DNA of 64,000 nt from Caballeronia sp. M1242 (GTDB taxonomy: Bacteria > Pseudomonadota > Gammaproteobacteria > Burkholderiales > Burkholderiaceae), in the NCBI RefSeq assembly GCF_017220215.1, contig NZ_CP071130.1:1240001-1304000 (forward strand), in the 5' to 3' direction. The notes beneath the pieces are model-generated. The model worked only from the letters and a program-made list of their open reading frames with translations. It searched no databases and was not told the origin of the DNA. This document shows, one piece after another, positions 35,352 to 45,134 of the stretch; positions within the stretch are counted from its first letter, which is position 1, and every line of letters begins with the position of its first letter. The translations under genes were made by a program, and so were the position numbers.

Positions 35352-36326
35352 TCACAGCATCACTGCAAGACAGAGCGTGACCGTGACGAGCGACAGTACG
35401 GTCGAGAAAAGAATCGTGCTCGACGTCACGCTGCCCTCGCGCCGATAGAACTCGGCGAGCATGAACGGGCCGGTGCCGGTGGGCAGCGCGCTGAGGATCA
35501 CGGCGGTTTTCGCCCACAGCGGCGGCAGCGCGAACACTTGAAACGCGAGCCACCACGTCAGAAGCGGCTGCGCCAGGAGCTTGAGCGCGACGAGCGCGCT
35601 CGTCGTCCGCGCGTTGCGTGCTTCGCCCTTCGCGCCGAGAAACAGTCCGAGCGCGACGAGCGCGCAGGGACTCGCCGCGCCGCCGAGCAGCTTGATGAGC
35701 GCTTCTGCGCCTTCGGGCACCGCCACGCCGCTGCCGCTCATCAGCGCGCCCGCGACCGGCGCGATCAGAAGCGGATTCTTGCCAAGCGACTTCGCCACGC
35801 GCCACAGCGTCGCGCCGATACCGCTTCCCGCTTGCAAGCCGAGTTCGATCAGCACGATCGCGATGCCGAAGAGCACGCACACGGTCATGATCGTCGCGAT
35901 GACGGCGGGCGCGAGGCTTGGCTTGCCGAACGCGAGCAGGCAGAGCGGCAAGCCCACGAAACCGGTGTTCGGATAGGCGGCGTTGAGCCCGTCGATGCTG
36001 GCATCGGCGAGCGGACGCGCTTGCAGCAGCCGAACGCCGAGCGTCAGCACGAACACGACCGCCGATCCGATGCCGAACACCGCGATGAACGCTGGTTGAT
36101 CGAGCGTCTTCAATGGCGTCTTCGCCATGATGTCGAAGAGTAGCGCCGGTAGCGCGAGATAGACGACGAATCGGTTCAGTTCGGACGCCGCGGTGGGCCC
36201 GAGCTTGTTGAACTTGCGGCATACATAGCCCGCGGCGATGAGGCCGAACACGGGCAAGATAATGGTGACGAGCGGACCGAGCAGCGACGAGAGAAACGCA
36301 ACGGGCGAAGAAACCGGCGATGACAT
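35352..36326 (-). CDS. AEC-family (auxin efflux carrier type) transporter
   Basis: 324 residues, about ten membrane helices. Start ATG 36324-36326 (MSSPVSSPVAF) directly precedes the first helix GPLVTIILPVFGLIAAGYV; the open frame upstream is Arg-rich and not membrane-like. Family features include ELNRFVVYLALPALLFDIMAK, AAYPNTGFVGLPL (the N-x-G break in the middle) and SALPTGTGPFMLAEFY near the C-terminus. AEC proteins export or take up small organic anions such as malate or malonate; substrate not predictable here. Divergent from the lipocalin gene across a 461-base spacer that carries three copies of the GGTGAG repeat. Confidence 0.92.
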   Translation of the reverse strand: MSSPVSSPVAFLSSLLGPLVTIILPVFGLIAAGYVCRKFNKLGPTAASELNRFVVYLALPALLFDIMAKTPLKTLDQPAFIAVFGIGSAVVFVLTLGVRLLQARPLADASIDGLNAAYPNTGFVGLPLCLLAFGKPSLAPAVIATIMTVCVLFGIAIVLIELGLQAGSGIGATLWRVAKSLGKNPLLIAPVAGALMSGSGVAVPEGAEALIKLLGGAASPCALVALGLFLGAKGEARNARTTSALVALKLLAQPLLTWWLAFQVFALPPLWAKTAVILSALPTGTGPFMLAEFYRREGSVTSSTILFSTVLSLVTVTLCLAVML

Positions 36327-36386
36327 GAAAGAGCGGTGGCGCGCGAGCCGAATCGGAAGAGCCGAAAGCATACTCGCAGATCGACC

Positions 36387-36403
36387 GGTGAGAGCTTTCG
36401 GGA
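36387..36403 (+). repeat. GGTGAG-N6-CGGGA repeat, copy 1
   Basis: GGTGAGAGCTTTCGGGA, followed by GC. One of nine copies in the window, all intergenic. Confidence 0.7.
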
Positions 36404-36588
36404 GCAGTCGCAGGGTGAGGACCGCCGTGCCAAGGGGTCTCACTTTTTGATCTGGCGAACGCGTGACACAGCTTTCACTCTTTGCCGCAACTCGTTGATT
36501 CCAGACAAATCGCGGGTTTCGCGGATTTCGCGCTTTCGTGAAGACGCGCTCGCCCAGCGTCCACGGCTCGCACGCGGCAGTGCTTAGA

Positions 36589-36605
36589 GGTGAGACGATT
36601 CGGGA
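36589..36605 (+). repeat. GGTGAG-N6-CGGGA repeat, copy 2
   Basis: GGTGAGACGATTCGGGA, followed by TGC; 202 bp after copy 1. Confidence 0.7.
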
Positions 36606-36712
36606 TGCGGCGAGCGCGGCGAACTGCGTGATCGACTTGCGAGAAAAAAACCAATGATCGCAACGCCTTGCGCAATAGCCGTCGCGCGCCTCGCGCCGCC
36701 ATACGGGCGATA

Positions 36713-36729
36713 GGTGAGACTTTCCGGGA
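36713..36729 (+). repeat. GGTGAG-N6-CGGGA repeat, copy 3
   Basis: GGTGAGACTTTCCGGGA, 59 bases before the lipocalin start codon. Confidence 0.7.
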
Positions 36730-36787
36730 CCGCTCGCAACGGAACGGTCATTGCTATCGAATCAATCTCTAACGGACTCTGAAGCCA

Positions 36788-37357
36788 ATGAAATCACGAC
36801 GACCCTGGGCGTACGGCGCCGCGGCGCTGATAGCGATAGGAGGCATCGGCGCGCTCGCGGCCTATGGACTGAAGGGCGCGAAGCGCAGCGGCAACGAGCA
36901 CGTGCCGGAGCCGTCGAAGGCCGTGGACCTCGACCGCTATCTCGGCCACTGGTTCGAATTCGCCCGCTACGAGAACCGCTTCGAGCGCAATTGCGAAGCG
37001 GTCACCGCCAACTACGCGCGGCGCGAGGACGGTCTCATTTCGGTCATCAACGCGTGCCGGGAAGGCAGCCTGACCGGGCGATACCGGTCGGCGGAAGGAC
37101 GCGCGAAGGTCGTGCCCGGATCGAACGGAACGAAGCTCAAAGTTTCGTTCTTCGGCCCGTTCTATGTCGGCGACTACTGGATTCTCGATCACGCCGACGA
37201 CTATTCGTGGTCCATCGTCGGCGAGCCGACGGGGCGCTATCTGTGGATTCTCACGCGCGAAGCCCGCCCGTCGGCCGAACTGCGCCGCACGCTGCTCGTG
37301 CGCGCCGCCGCGCTCGGCTACGACACCACGATGCTGCGCGAAACGCAACACGACTGA
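36788..37357 (+). CDS. Lipocalin family protein (Blc-like), membrane-anchored
   Basis: 189 residues. The lipocalin signature G-x-W is in DLDRYLGHWFEFARYENRFE, and the later strands appear in KLKVSFFGPFYVGDYWILDHADDYSWSIVGEPTGRYLWILTR. Bacterial lipocalins of the Blc type are outer membrane lipoproteins binding fatty acids or lysophospholipids. Here the N-terminus (RPWAYGAAALIAIGGIGALAAYGL) has no lipobox cysteine; it looks like an uncleaved membrane anchor or a Sec signal, so its topology differs from Blc. A repeat copy lies just upstream. Ligand unknown. Confidence 0.9.
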   Translation: MKSRRPWAYGAAALIAIGGIGALAAYGLKGAKRSGNEHVPEPSKAVDLDRYLGHWFEFARYENRFERNCEAVTANYARREDGLISVINACREGSLTGRYRSAEGRAKVVPGSNGTKLKVSFFGPFYVGDYWILDHADDYSWSIVGEPTGRYLWILTREARPSAELRRTLLVRAAALGYDTTMLRETQHD

Positions 37358-37369
37358 GCCAGTTCCGGC

Positions 37370-37624
37370 TCAGTTCGCCTTGCAGGCGAGGAGCAGCGAA
37401 TTCTGATTGTTGTCGCTCGACTGATCGAGCACGTCGTAGCCGGCGGGACACGCGACCTTCGCGTTGTCGGTACACAAGCGCCAGCCGCCATAGGCCGGAC
37501 AGGTGACGAGTTGCGTCGGCCGGCCGTCGGCGGAAAAAAGCGGCGGCGCGCTGCTGCATCCGCCGAGCGCCCACGCGCTCGCAGCGAGCATGACGATATG
37601 GCCGATTGCCTTGCCGAGCTTCAT
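37370..37624 (-). CDS. Small lipoprotein of unknown function
   Basis: 84 residues. Signal peptide MKLGKAIGHIVMLAASAWALGGC with lipobox ALGGC; mature Cys followed by SSAPP, so outer membrane sorting is likely. The mature part has four cysteines after the lipidated one (VTCPAYGGWRLCTDNAKVACPAGYDVLD...LLLACKAN), suggesting a disulfide-stabilised small domain. Convergent with the lipocalin gene, 12 bp away. I do not recognise a named family. Confidence 0.8.
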   Translation of the reverse strand: MKLGKAIGHIVMLAASAWALGGCSSAPPLFSADGRPTQLVTCPAYGGWRLCTDNAKVACPAGYDVLDQSSDNNQNSLLLACKAN

Positions 37625-37721
37625 CCCGCACCCCTTGTTTTCAGGTCGTTATTCTTGATTGCGTCGTTTCACGAGTATGCCACGCGGAACTTTCGCGTCG
37701 ATTTATGACGCGAAGCGCGAT

Positions 37722-39164
<1,443 letters not shown>

Positions 39165-39204
39165 CGGCGCTTGTCTCCGTGTTTTCTCTTGTTGGCGACA
39201 GCGT

Positions 39205-39220
39205 ATCTCATATCGGAGAC
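39205..39220. promoter_or_regulatory. Upstream activator site 1 for the sigma-54 regulator
   Basis: ATCTC-ATATCG-GAGAC, an inverted repeat with 6-nt centre sharing TATCGGAGAC with the second site 66 bp downstream. Confidence 0.6.
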
Positions 39221-39270
39221 AGTCGACAGCCTTGAAAGGCTTGGCGACCGCAACGATTGATAGCTTGGCC

Positions 39271-39286
39271 GTCTCTTATCGGAGAC
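39271..39286. promoter_or_regulatory. Upstream activator site 2 for the sigma-54 regulator
   Basis: GTCTC-TTATCG-GAGAC, a perfect inverted repeat about 64 bp before the sigma-54 promoter. Confidence 0.65.
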
Positions 39287-39349
39287 AATCCGGCGGCTTC
39301 GGGCAGCTCGCGCCGCCTTTGCGCGCGCGCCAGTGTGAGTTCGCGATTG

Positions 39350-39366
39350 TTGGCACGGAAGCTGCA
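39350..39366 (+). promoter_or_regulatory. Sigma-54 promoter of gntP
   Basis: TTGGCACG-GAAG-CTGCA: GG to GC spacing is 12 bp; a single mismatch to TGGCACG-N4-TTGCA. Expected start near 39376, about 65 bases before the gntP ATG. Confidence 0.8.
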
Positions 39367-39440
39367 TCATTGCGCGCCGCCGACGGCCTGCCGTAAAAGC
39401 CGTGGACGAAGTTCAAAGAACAACCATTAACGGAGACTCA

Positions 39441-40841
39441 ATGTCGTTCCTCATCGTGCTCGCCGCCCTGGCGTTCCTGATGCTGGCCGCCTATCGCGGC
39501 TACAGCGTCATCCTGTTCGCGCCGATCGCCGCGCTCGCGGCCGTCCTGCTCACCGATCCCGCGGCCGTCGCGCCGGTGTTCTCGGGCATCTTCATGGAGA
39601 AGATGGTCGGCTTCGTGAAGCTCTATTTCCCGGTGTTCCTGCTGGGCGCGGTATTCGGCAAGGTGATCGAGCTGTCCGGATTTTCCGAGTCGATCGTCGC
39701 CGCCGCGATCCGCTATATCGGCAAGTCGCGGGTCAATGCGGTGATCGTGGCCGTGTGCGCGCTGCTCACCTATGGCGGCGTGTCGCTGTTCGTGGTCGTG
39801 TTCGCCGTGTATCCGTTCGCGGCGGAAATGTACCGCCAGAGCAATATCCCGAAACGGCTGATGCCCGGCGCCATCGCGCTCGGCGCGTTCTCTTTTACGA
39901 TGGATTCGCTGCCCGGCACGCCGCAGATTCAGAACATCATCCCGACGACGTTCTTCAAGACGACCGGCTGGGCCGCGCCGTGGCTGGGCGTGATCGGCTC
40001 GGTGTTCATCATCGTCGTGGGGCTTTCGTTTCTGGAGTGGCGCCGGCGTTCGGCCATGGCCAAGGGCGAAGGCTATGGCACCTCGCTCGTGAACGAGCCG
40101 GAACGCGTCGAGTCCGCCAATCTGCCGAATCCGATGCTCGCCGTCGCGCCGCTGGTGCTCGTGGGTGTCGCGAACTTCGCGCTCACCCGCTGGATCCCGA
40201 CGTGGTACGGCGCGAGTTATACCGTCGCGCCCAACGCGCTGCCGGGCGTGCACACGCCGGTGACCACCGCGATCAAGCCGGTCATCGCGATCTGGGCGGT
40301 CGAGGGCGCGTTGCTGCTCGGCATTCTGCTCGTGTTGCTGACGGCGTTTTCCCGCGTGAAGGAACGCTTCGCGCCGGGCACGCGCGCCGCCGTCGCGGGC
40401 GCTTTGCTTGCCGCGATGAACACCGCGTCCGAATACGGCTTCGGCGGCGTGATCGCGGCGCTGCCGGGCTTTCTGGTCGTCTCGGACGCGCTGAAAAGCA
40501 TCCCGAATCCGCTCGTCAACGCCGCGATTTCCGTGAGTTCGCTCGCGGGCATCACCGGCTCCGCGTCGGGCGGCATGAGCATCGCGCTCGCCGCCATGTC
40601 GGACCTATTCATCAAGGGCGCGGAAGCCGCGCATATTCCGCTGGAAGTCCTGCACCGGGTGGTCGCGATGGCGAGCGGCGGCATGGACACGCTGCCGCAC
40701 AACGGCGCGGTCATCACGCTGCTTGCGGTCACCGGGCTCACGCACCGCGAGTCCTATCGCGACATTTTTGCTGTCACCGTCATCAAGACGCTCGCGGTGT
40801 TCTTCGTCATCGGCGTGTACTACGCGACTGGAATCGTCTAA
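39441..40841 (+). CDS. GntP-family permease, probably for 3-hydroxybutyrate
   Basis: 466 residues, about twelve membrane helices. ATG 39441 follows CGGAGAC; the residues before it are hydrophilic and belong to the leader. Recognisable family parts are YPFAAEMYRQSNIPKRLMPGAIALGAFSFTMDSLPGTPQ, NTASEYGFGGVIAALPGF and ASGGMDTLPHNGAVITLL. GntP proteins are proton symporters for gluconate or hydroxy acids. A role in 3-hydroxybutyrate uptake is inferred from hbdH being the next same-strand metabolic gene and the sigma-54 regulator alongside. The operon is interrupted by a GNAT gene. A hairpin just after the stop may end most transcripts. Confidence 0.9.
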   Translation: MSFLIVLAALAFLMLAAYRGYSVILFAPIAALAAVLLTDPAAVAPVFSGIFMEKMVGFVKLYFPVFLLGAVFGKVIELSGFSESIVAAAIRYIGKSRVNAVIVAVCALLTYGGVSLFVVVFAVYPFAAEMYRQSNIPKRLMPGAIALGAFSFTMDSLPGTPQIQNIIPTTFFKTTGWAAPWLGVIGSVFIIVVGLSFLEWRRRSAMAKGEGYGTSLVNEPERVESANLPNPMLAVAPLVLVGVANFALTRWIPTWYGASYTVAPNALPGVHTPVTTAIKPVIAIWAVEGALLLGILLVLLTAFSRVKERFAPGTRAAVAGALLAAMNTASEYGFGGVIAALPGFLVVSDALKSIPNPLVNAAISVSSLAGITGSASGGMSIALAAMSDLFIKGAEAAHIPLEVLHRVVAMASGGMDTLPHNGAVITLLAVTGLTHRESYRDIFAVTVIKTLAVFFVIGVYYATGIV

Positions 40842-40847
40842 TGGGTC

Positions 40848-40890
40848 GAATGGCCGCACGCTTTAAAGCGGCGGCCATTCGCTATTGTTT
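40848..40890 (+). terminator. Hairpin after gntP
   Basis: Perfect 10-bp stem GAATGGCCGC/GCGGCCATTC (40848-40857 and 40871-40880) with 13-nt loop and a weak T-rich tail GCTATTGTTT. Confidence 0.6.
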
Positions 40891-40998
40891 GTCCGATTAA
40901 AACGAGCACGTTTACCCTTATTACCGCCCGATAGTCGGTCATCTAGTATCTAATGCGCCAGTTATGTGCTCGATTAACTGATGCCTGATAAAATGACG

Positions 40999-41015
40999 GG
41001 ACGACAGTGTCGTCC
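40999..41015. promoter_or_regulatory. Palindrome before the GNAT gene
   Basis: GGACGACAGTGTCGTCC: perfect 8-bp arms around one base, 55 bases before the GNAT start. A second imperfect inverted repeat GCGTAAGC/GCTCACGC follows at 41017-41036. Likely operator and/or leader hairpin. Confidence 0.5.
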
Positions 41016-41069
41016 AGCGTAAGCATGTGCTCACGCTTAATCTGGAACATCTTAATCGCGGGCTTTTAA

Positions 41070-42269
41070 GTGAATCTGACTCCTGAAAAAGAAAATGTCT
41101 CTCGCGCTGATATTCCGACGTCCGCCGATCGGTCTCTGACATTCGAGCACTGCCGCGATCCTGAAAGCATTCGCGCTCTCCAAGCGGAATGGAGCGCATT
41201 ATATCGCCATGTCGACGGCGAATATTTTCAGTCATTCGAGTATTGCTATAACAGCCTGATGTGCGAACACGTCGGCACGCGGCGCAAACCGCATTGCGTC
41301 GTCGCGAGGCGCAATGGAAAAATGGTGGCCGTGTGGCCGCTGCTCGTGTCTTATCGCAATTGCTGGAAATTCGCTGAACCGCTGACACCGCAAAACCGTT
41401 CGCCGAGCGATATTCTCGTCGCACCGGAAAAGGACGCGCAGCAAATCGTCGAAGCGCTGTACAAAGAGACCGTGCGAGCCACGCGCGCCGACGTTTTCGA
41501 GTTATGGCGCGTTCGCAAGACTTCGCCGCTTTATGCGTGCGTGAAGCGCCATGCCGTAATTCGCCGCGAAGAAGATGACCTCACGCCTTACGCGGCGTTA
41601 CGCGGCGTTCAAGACTGGGATGCTTTCAGCCGCTCGCGGTCCGGACGCGAGAAGACCAAACCGGAGTACCTGAAACGGCGGCTCGCGAAAGAAGGACAGT
41701 TCAAAATCGAATTAATCGACGCTTCCGATCCGCGTCTCGAATCGTTCATCGAATGGTTCGTGGTTCAAAAGCGAAAGTGGGCGACCGAGAAAGTCGGCGA
41801 GAGTCAATGGACATTCTCCGATGCCAGCCTGAAATTCTGGAAAGCGCTTCTTTCCGGTCCGGCCGCGGCCTCCGGAATCTTTCGGCTCTTCGTCATGACG
41901 TTCAATGGCGAACCGGTCGCGGCGAATATTGTTTCGATGAATAGCGATACGTTCTATCTCATCGCGATCACTTACGATTTAAACCTGAAGAAATTCTCAC
42001 CCGGCACCATTCTCGTCGATGAATGCGTGAAATGGGCTTTCGAACATCATTTGGACTTCGACTTCGGTCCCGGCGACCAACGCTACAAAACGTCGTGGAG
42101 CGGCGGCGAGTCGTATCCGATGTCCTCATTCATGGTGCTCGCGACGCCGTGGGGACAAACCGGTTATATGACGAAGCAATTCGTCAAACAGACGCGGGAA
42201 CGCGCCATGCGCGTCGTTAATCGCGTCGTGCGAAAATCGGCTGCCCCGGCGACGCCTGAAAGCGATTAG
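41070..42269 (+). CDS. GNAT/CelD-like acetyltransferase family protein
   Basis: 399 residues from GTG 41070 (the first ATG would lose 63 residues). It resembles the CelD/BcsL group with two GNAT-like folds: LQAEWSALYRHVDGEYFQSFEYCYN near the start, and in the second half WFVVQKRKWATEKVG, IFRLFVMTFNGEPVAANIVS and FSPGTILVDECVKWAFEHHLDFDFGPGDQRYKTSWSGG. Such proteins modify polysaccharides or related substrates with acyl groups; the substrate is unknown. Codon use is visibly richer in A/T than the neighbours, and it splits gntP from hbdH, both pointing to later insertion (inference). Ribosome binding site weak. Confidence 0.88.
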   Translation: MNLTPEKENVSRADIPTSADRSLTFEHCRDPESIRALQAEWSALYRHVDGEYFQSFEYCYNSLMCEHVGTRRKPHCVVARRNGKMVAVWPLLVSYRNCWKFAEPLTPQNRSPSDILVAPEKDAQQIVEALYKETVRATRADVFELWRVRKTSPLYACVKRHAVIRREEDDLTPYAALRGVQDWDAFSRSRSGREKTKPEYLKRRLAKEGQFKIELIDASDPRLESFIEWFVVQKRKWATEKVGESQWTFSDASLKFWKALLSGPAAASGIFRLFVMTFNGEPVAANIVSMNSDTFYLIAITYDLNLKKFSPGTILVDECVKWAFEHHLDFDFGPGDQRYKTSWSGGESYPMSSFMVLATPWGQTGYMTKQFVKQTRERAMRVVNRVVRKSAAPATPESD

Positions 42270-42335
42270 TTGTTTTTGTCGAAGCAATATCGAAGATAGT
42301 CGTACCCGCAGCGCTACAGAAAAAGGAAACCGCTC

Positions 42336-43127
42336 ATGACTCAGTCCGCATCGAACACCCTCGCCGGCAAGACCGCGCTCGTCACCGGCTCGACGAGCGG
42401 TATCGGCCTCGGCATTGCCACGGCGCTCGCGCAAGCGGGGGCGAATCTCGTGCTGAACGGCTTCGGCGACGTGAGCGGCGCGCTCGCGCAGATCGAGGCG
42501 ACCGGCGCGAAGGCCGTGCATCACGCAGCCGACATGACCAAGCCCGCCGAGATCGAGGCCATGATCGCGTTCGCGACAGAACGCTTCGGCGCGCTCGACA
42601 TCCTGGTGAACAACGCGGGCATTCAGCACGTCGCGACCATCGACGAATTCCCGGTCGAACGCTGGGACGCGATCATCGCGATCAACTTGAGTTCCGCGTT
42701 CCATACGATGCGCGTCGCGCTGCCCGGCATGCGCGAGCGCGGCTGGGGCCGTGTCATCAACATCGCGTCGGTGCATGGGCTCGTCGGCTCGGCGGGCAAG
42801 TCAGCGTATGTCGCGGCCAAGCACGGCATTCTCGGACTCACGAAAGTGGCGGCGCTCGAAAACGCGCGCACGGGCGTGACCGTCAACGCCATTTGCCCCG
42901 GCTTCGTGCTGACGCCGCTCGTGCAAAAGCAGATCGACGATCTCGCCGCCCGCGAATCGCTCTCGCCCGACGCGGCCCGCGCGAAACTGCTCGGCGAAAA
43001 GCAGCCGTCCGCGCAGTTCGTCACGCCGCAGCAGATCGGCGACATGGCCGTGTTTCTGTGCTCGGATGCCGCGAGCGAGATGCGCGGATCGGCGTTGCAG
43101 ATCGACGGTGGATGGAGCGCGCAGTAA
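42336..43127 (+). CDS. hbdH: 3-hydroxybutyrate dehydrogenase (SDR)
   Basis: 263 residues, classical SDR. Cofactor motif TGSTSGIGLGIA, NNAGIQHVATI, the catalytic Ser in NIASVHGLVGS and Y-x3-K in YVAAKHG, then the family-typical ICPGFVLTPLVQKQI and EKQPSAQFVTPQQIG. It oxidises (R)-3-hydroxybutyrate to acetoacetate with NAD, in PHB and ketone-body use. The QH dyad after NNAGI and the LVQKQI helix are typical of hydroxybutyrate dehydrogenases. ATG 42336 is preceded by AAAAAGGAAACC. It normally pairs with the GntP permease; here a GNAT gene lies between. Confidence 0.94.
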   Translation: MTQSASNTLAGKTALVTGSTSGIGLGIATALAQAGANLVLNGFGDVSGALAQIEATGAKAVHHAADMTKPAEIEAMIAFATERFGALDILVNNAGIQHVATIDEFPVERWDAIIAINLSSAFHTMRVALPGMRERGWGRVINIASVHGLVGSAGKSAYVAAKHGILGLTKVAALENARTGVTVNAICPGFVLTPLVQKQIDDLAARESLSPDAARAKLLGEKQPSAQFVTPQQIGDMAVFLCSDAASEMRGSALQIDGGWSAQ

Positions 43128-43196
43128 GCGTCAGCGACAATGCGCCGCATGCGCGCGGCGCCTTTGTCCGTAAAGGTTGTGGGGCTATTAGCCGTT

Positions 43197-43264
43197 ATGT
43201 CCTTGTAATGCGAGGCCGCGTTCGACGTCGGAACGCTCCTCGCGAAGCGAACTTACAAGGACAT
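43197..43264 (+). promoter_or_regulatory. Long leader hairpin covering the ribosome binding site of the chemoreceptor gene
   Basis: Perfect 12-bp arms ATGTCCTTGTAA (43197-43208) and TTACAAGGACAT (43253-43264) enclose further nested stems GCGAGG/CCTCGC (43210-43215, 43238-43243) and CGTTC/GAACG (43219-43223, 43231-43235). The right arm contains the AAGGA Shine-Dalgarno and ends one base before the ATG at 43266, so folding would hide the start site. Could be an RNA thermometer-like or protein-controlled leader, or a DNA operator. Confidence 0.65.
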
Positions 43265-43265
43265 C

Positions 43266-44843
43266 ATGCGCGACAACCAGCCCGTCACCCAGCGAGAATT
43301 CGATTTCCCCGCAGCAGAAATGCTGGTCTCCGCCACGGATCTCTCCGGCAACATTCAGTACTGCAATCCGGCTTTCGTCGACGTGTCGGGTTTCTCGCGC
43401 GAAGAACTGATCGGCCAGCCGCACAACATCATCCGGCATCCGGACATGCCGCGCGAAGCCTTCGCGGACTTGTGGGCGACCGTGCGTGCCGGCCGTTCGT
43501 GGACCGCGCTCGTCAAGAACCGCCGCAAGAACGGCGACCACTACTGGGTGCGCGCCAACGTCACGCCGGTCATGGAGCACGGCAAGGCGATTGGCTATCT
43601 GAGCGTGCGCGTGAAGCCGAGCCGCGCCGAAGTCAAAGAAGCCGAAGCCCTCTACGCGACGATGCGCGCCGGCGATGCGCCCTTCCGGCTCGAGCGCGGC
43701 GCGCTCGTCCGGCGCGGCATCGCGGGCAAGCTGGCGGCGCTCGGGCGCGTGCCGGTGAGCGCGCGCGTCGCGGCGGGCTTCGCGGCCGCGCCAGTCACCG
43801 CGCTGATTGCGGCGCTTGCCGCCTGGCGCGGCGCGCCGCCGCTGCCGTTCTGGATCGCGCTCGGCGCGGGCGCGGCGGCGAGCGTCGCGGGATGGCTCGC
43901 GCTTTCGCGTCAACTGGACGCGCCGGTGCGCACCATGTCCGGCTTTGCCGCCCGCATGGCGGCGGGCGATCTCACGGTTGACATGCCCGCCGCGCGCCAC
44001 GACGATCTCGGCGACGTGCAGCGCGCGCTCGGCCAACTGAAGGCGAATCTCGCGGCGATCGTCTTCGACGTGCGCGGGCAGATCGGCGGCGTGCTGGACG
44101 CCGCGCGCGATATCGCCAACGGCAACACGGATCTGTCGCGCCGCACCGAATTGCAGGCGGCGTCGCTCGAACAGACGGCAGCGACGATGGACCAGCTCAC
44201 CACGACCGTTCAGGGCAACGCGGACGCCACGGTGCGCGCGCTGGAACTCGTGAAGGAAGCGCAGTCGGCAGCGGAAGACGGCGGACGCATCGCGGGCCAG
44301 GTCGAGCGCACGATGGCGGGCATCACGGCCGCGTCGCGCAAGATCGCGGATATCACCGACGTGATCGACGGCATCGCGTTTCAGACGAACATTCTGGCGC
44401 TCAACGCGGCCGTGGAAGCGGCGCGCGCGGGCGAGGCGGGCCGCTCGTTCGCCGTCGTGGCGACCGAAGTGCGCAATCTCGCGCAGCGGTGCGCGGCGTC
44501 GGCGAAGGAGATCGAGAACGTCGTCGCCATCAGCGTCGCGCAGATCGAGGAAGGCACGAACCTCGTGTCGCGCACGACGAGCCAGATGCGCGCCATCGAC
44601 GAAGCGGTGCATCGCGTTTCGACCATCATCATGGAAGTGGCGAAGGCGAGCGGCGAGCAGGCGGAAGGCATCGCGCAGGTGAATCAGGCGGTCGCGCATC
44701 TGGACGATTCGACGCAGCAAAACGCCGCGCTCGTCGAGCAGGCGGCGACAACGGCCAAGCGGCTCGCCGAGCGCGCGGTCGTGCTGGACGAAGCCGTGCG
44801 GCTCTTCACGGTCGCGCCGCCGCGCGAAACGGCGACGGCGTAG
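43266..44843 (+). CDS. Aer-like PAS chemoreceptor (methyl-accepting chemotaxis protein)
   Basis: 525 residues. An N-terminal cytoplasmic PAS domain (~15-125) with [31 protein letters not shown] is the Aer-type redox/FAD sensor signature. Two close membrane helices (~165-210) follow, then a HAMP-like segment ([24 protein letters not shown]) and the signalling domain with the conserved hairpin [40 protein letters not shown]. It should pass energy or oxygen signals to CheA/CheW. No CheA-binding operon is nearby; it is a lone receptor. Its translation is probably controlled by the leader hairpin. Confidence 0.95.
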   Translation: MRDNQPVTQREFDFPAAEMLVSATDLSGNIQYCNPAFVDVSGFSREELIGQPHNIIRHPDMPREAFADLWATVRAGRSWTALVKNRRKNGDHYWVRANVTPVMEHGKAIGYLSVRVKPSRAEVKEAEALYATMRAGDAPFRLERGALVRRGIAGKLAALGRVPVSARVAAGFAAAPVTALIAALAAWRGAPPLPFWIALGAGAAASVAGWLALSRQLDAPVRTMSGFAARMAAGDLTVDMPAARHDDLGDVQRALGQLKANLAAIVFDVRGQIGGVLDAARDIANGNTDLSRRTELQAASLEQTAATMDQLTTTVQGNADATVRALELVKEAQSAAEDGGRIAGQVERTMAGITAASRKIADITDVIDGIAFQTNILALNAAVEAARAGEAGRSFAVVATEVRNLAQRCAASAKEIENVVAISVAQIEEGTNLVSRTTSQMRAIDEAVHRVSTIIMEVAKASGEQAEGIAQVNQAVAHLDDSTQQNAALVEQAATTAKRLAERAVVLDEAVRLFTVAPPRETATA

Positions 44844-44900
44844 TCTGCAAGCGCGCCGCGCTTGGTACTATCGGGACATTGCCAACGAGGAGTGTCTCCG

Positions 44901-45134
44901 ATGACCGCTGAGAACAATCGCGCGGAAGAAGCGCGCGCGATGGAACGTATCGTCAATGCCACGCGGCAGGTGCAGTCCGCGTTTGTCGCGCTGCAGAAGC
45001 AGTTTCCGCCCGAAGGCGACGGCCGGCCCTCGCAGATGGCGCTCCAGACGTTCGACGCCGCGCTGCAGGAGCTCGAAGACGCGCAGGCGTCCTTCGACAC
45101 CATGCTCAACGATCTCTTCGACGGCAATCGCTAG
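44901..45134 (+). CDS. Small conserved hypothetical protein, helical
   Basis: 77 residues from ATG 44901 with AACGAGGAG upstream. Sequence is helix-rich and acidic (MTAENNRAEEARAMERIVNATRQVQSAFVALQKQF, then LQTFDAALQELEDAQASFDTMLNDLFDG). No cysteine, signal peptide or membrane span. It follows the chemoreceptor by 57 bases in the same direction and overlaps the convergent AI-2E gene by 4 nt at the stops. Unrecognised family; a small adaptor role is a guess only. Confidence 0.75.
   Translation: MTAENNRAEEARAMERIVNATRQVQSAFVALQKQFPPEGDGRPSQMALQTFDAALQELEDAQASFDTMLNDLFDGNR

Larger units (their letters stand above)
36327..36787. other. Divergent intergenic region with three GGTGAG-N6-CGGGA repeats
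   Basis: 461 bases, no gene supported. It contains repeat copies at 36387, 36589 and 36713. No clear promoter could be assigned. Confidence 0.6.

Noticed and set aside
36437-36450. Possible tenth repeat on the minus strand (AAAGTGAGACCCC)
   Set aside because: Shares GTGAGA only; the CGGGA part and the 6-base spacing are missing.
43197-43264. Ordinary transcription terminator of hbdH
   Set aside because: No T-run follows the right arm; the arm contains the ribosome binding site and abuts the next start codon.
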